Below are positions 5,813-6,842 of a stretch of DNA of 6,842 nucleotides, piece by piece. Source of the stretch: Gemmatimonadota bacterium (lineage in GTDB: Bacteria > Gemmatimonadota > Gemmatimonadetes > Gemmatimonadales > Gemmatimonadaceae); contig PKVB01000214.1 in NCBI GenBank assembly GCA_003131365.1, forward strand, positions 4,122 to 10,963, in the 5' to 3' direction. The notes beneath the pieces were generated by a model. The model did no database searches and had not been told where the DNA came from. It was given only the letters and a program-made list of their open reading frames with translations. Position 1 is the stretch's first letter, and every line of letters begins with the position of its first letter. The position numbers and the translations under genes are program-made.

Positions 5813-6829
5813 TTAGTGACCGCCTTTGCGGCCTGGGTCTCCGCGGCTTCCGCCGTCCTCGTCATTCGACCCGTGGCGGTGGTTCGAGTTGCCCGGATCG
5901 CAGTCCTCGCGCCCGTTGCCCACGCCCTGGTTGCACTTGTCCTTGTCGTGACCCTTGCCGTGACCCTTTCCGTGGTGGCCCTTGCCGTGGTGGCCCTTGC
6001 CACCGCCATTGCTGCCGGCGCAGGCAGCAATGTTGGCGCCAGTCAGCGTTACGTCTGACTTAGCCAACGCCCGACCGACCAGGCTCGAGCCGTTGCCGGT
6101 GAAGGTGATGGCCGTTCCCGCAAGCACATTCCCGGCGAAGTCCGTATTGTCGAATGACGCGGCGGTGCCGAGCTCCCAGTACACGTTGCACGCGCTACCG
6201 CCGCCGGCCATGACTACCGAGCCACCGATGGGCGTGATGGAGCTTGCTGCTTTGAAAATCCAGATCTGGTTCGCCCCACCGTTGAGCGTGAGCTGACTCG
6301 TCAATAGGCCCACCCCGCTAATACAGTAGACACCCGGGGAAAGAGTCTTCCCGCCAAGGTCCCCACTAAGAAGGTGCGGGGCGTCGGTCGGGCATGGAAT
6401 ACCCGCAAGTGTGTTGTACGCCGTAACGAAGTTGGCGAAGGCCGCGGTGGCGCCCAACTGAACCGTCCCCGAAAGCGAACACGGGTTGTCCCCCGGAGTG
6501 AAACCAGGAAAACCAGTCACCGTGGTAGAAGCGCTGCTCAGCGAGCCCACATCTCCTCCGCTGATGGTGACGGCCGGCAACGGTGGGTTCGGCATCGTGC
6601 AGGTCACCCCCGTCCCACCCAGGGCCGCGAAGTTCGCCGCCAGACCCAGGGAGGGCGCAGAGGCTGACGCGGAGGTTAACACAGAGGCTAACGCGGAGCT
6701 TGAGACGAGCGCGGGCGCGTTGATTCGGGACACGGGGTCCTGATCCTTGCACGCCGAGGGGAGCAGTGCCATTCCGACGAGGAGTCCTGCGGCGAGTCTG
6801 GGTCGAGCAAGCGCCCGTACCAGATGCAT
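5813..6829 (-). CDS. DUF3494 ice-binding-like secreted protein, probable lipoprotein, with His/Gly/Lys tail
   Basis: This 338-residue protein has an N-terminal export signal (R5, R9 and R11, then a hydrophobic run from 12 to 23) ending in LPSAC with C27. That looks like a lipoprotein signal, though Pro at -3 is unusual. A Ser/Ala-rich linker (about 43-60) leads into the DUF3494 ice-binding-like beta-helix, about 61-271. Family features are LGLAANFAALGG at the start, VTGFPGFTPG, the LSGDLGGKTLSPGVYCISG stretch, IWIFKAAS, ACNVYWELGTAASF and a final ALAKSDVTLTGANI. Six cysteines in this domain (77, 117, 146, 169, 214, 270) could form disulfides. The tail has Gly/His/Lys repeats (about 275-295), then C299 and C310 in an Asn/Asp/Gly-rich end. 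Characterised members bind ice, but many relatives are probably adhesins or surface proteins, so ice binding is not proven. The ATG at 6829 is needed for a full signal peptide; no Shine-Dalgarno sequence is seen in the 13 bases left before the window ends. The gene converges on comM. Confidence 0.9.
   Translation of the reverse strand: MHLVRALARPRLAAGLLVGMALLPSACKDQDPVSRINAPALVSSSALASVLTSASASAPSLGLAANFAALGGTGVTCTMPNPPLPAVTISGGDVGSLSSASTTVTGFPGFTPGDNPCSLSGTVQLGATAAFANFVTAYNTLAGIPCPTDAPHLLSGDLGGKTLSPGVYCISGVGLLTSQLTLNGGANQIWIFKAASSITPIGGSVVMAGGGSACNVYWELGTAASFDNTDFAGNVLAGTAITFTGNGSSLVGRALAKSDVTLTGANIAACAGSNGGGKGHHGKGHHGKGHGKGHDKDKCNQGVGNGREDCDPGNSNHRHGSNDEDGGSRGDPGRKGGH
5952..6002 (-). repeat. 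Short in-frame tandem repeats coding GHHGK/GHGK units
   Basis: Within the DUF3494 gene, one 12-bp unit (5952-5963), two near-identical 15-bp units (5964-5978 and 5979-5993) and a partial unit (5994-6002) lie in tandem, all multiples of three bases. They encode the GKGHHGKGHHGKGHGKGH stretch. Such repeats can gain or lose units without breaking the frame. Confidence 0.8.
6662..6709 (-). repeat. Imperfect 12-bp tandem repeats in the Ser/Ala linker
   Basis: Three 12-bp units (6662-6673, 6674-6685, 6686-6697) and a more diverged fourth (6698-6709) are arranged head to tail. They encode the SSALASVLTSASASA type linker between the lipid-anchor signal and the DUF3494 domain. Units one and three differ at a single base. 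The frame is kept because each unit is four codons. Confidence 0.7.
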
Positions 6830-6842
6830 AGAAAGATTGTGC

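Noticed and set aside
5662..6030. A 122-codon minus-strand frame across the convergent gap
   Set aside because: It is out of frame with the DUF3494 gene, is almost all Ala/Thr/Arg, and reads through the palindrome. The similar KAEGR...APPPS peptides seen on both strands here are simply the palindrome translated in two directions.
1..6842. Mobile element, CRISPR array, tRNA, rRNA or defence cassette
   Set aside because: No transposase, integrase or nuclease motifs, no regularly spaced repeats, and no structural RNA signatures were seen. Composition appears uniform across the window.

Overview
This GC-rich window holds three complete protein genes and one gene cut by the left edge. The style of the proteins suggests a soil or environmental bacterium of the Gemmatimonadota or a relative. 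Signs of this are a very large TonB-dependent receptor with an N-terminal carboxypeptidase-regulatory-like domain and paired loop cysteines, and a Ser/Ala-rich secreted protein with an ice-binding-like (DUF3494) fold. The assignment rests on recalled family style only; no rRNA or other firm marker is present. The receptors, the lipoprotein-type signal and the periplasmic extension all indicate a Gram-negative envelope.

Layout, left to right. (1) Bases 1-242, minus strand: the first 80 codons of a membrane-anchored protein of unknown function, running off the left edge, with a possible promoter at 268-296. (2) Bases 326-3991, minus strand: a 1221-residue outer-membrane TonB-dependent receptor. 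Its C-terminus carries about 154 extra residues after the last barrel strand, with two LTxxQ motifs like those of periplasmic Spy/CpxP proteins. (3) Bases 3992-4168: a 177-bp divergent promoter region. (4) Bases 4169-5719, plus strand: a complete YifB/ComM-family AAA+ ATPase, related to the branch-migration helicase used in natural transformation. (5) Bases 5720-5812: a convergent intergenic region with a perfect 18-bp inverted repeat and a second small hairpin, probably a two-way terminator. (6) Bases 5813-6829, minus strand: a secreted, probably lipid-anchored DUF3494 ice-binding-like protein. It has a His/Gly/Lys repeat tail and a Cys-containing C-terminal segment.

The genes do not form an obvious pathway. 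The receptor and the partial gene point the same way and may be read one after the other, but a candidate terminator and promoter lie between them. comM is a stand-alone gene that faces away from the receptor and towards the DUF3494 gene. I see no mobile element, CRISPR array, tRNA, rRNA or recognisable defence system. The points most worth a second look are domain combinations (receptor plus LTxxQ extension; ice-binding-like fold plus His-rich tail) and the long palindrome, not a new multi-gene system.
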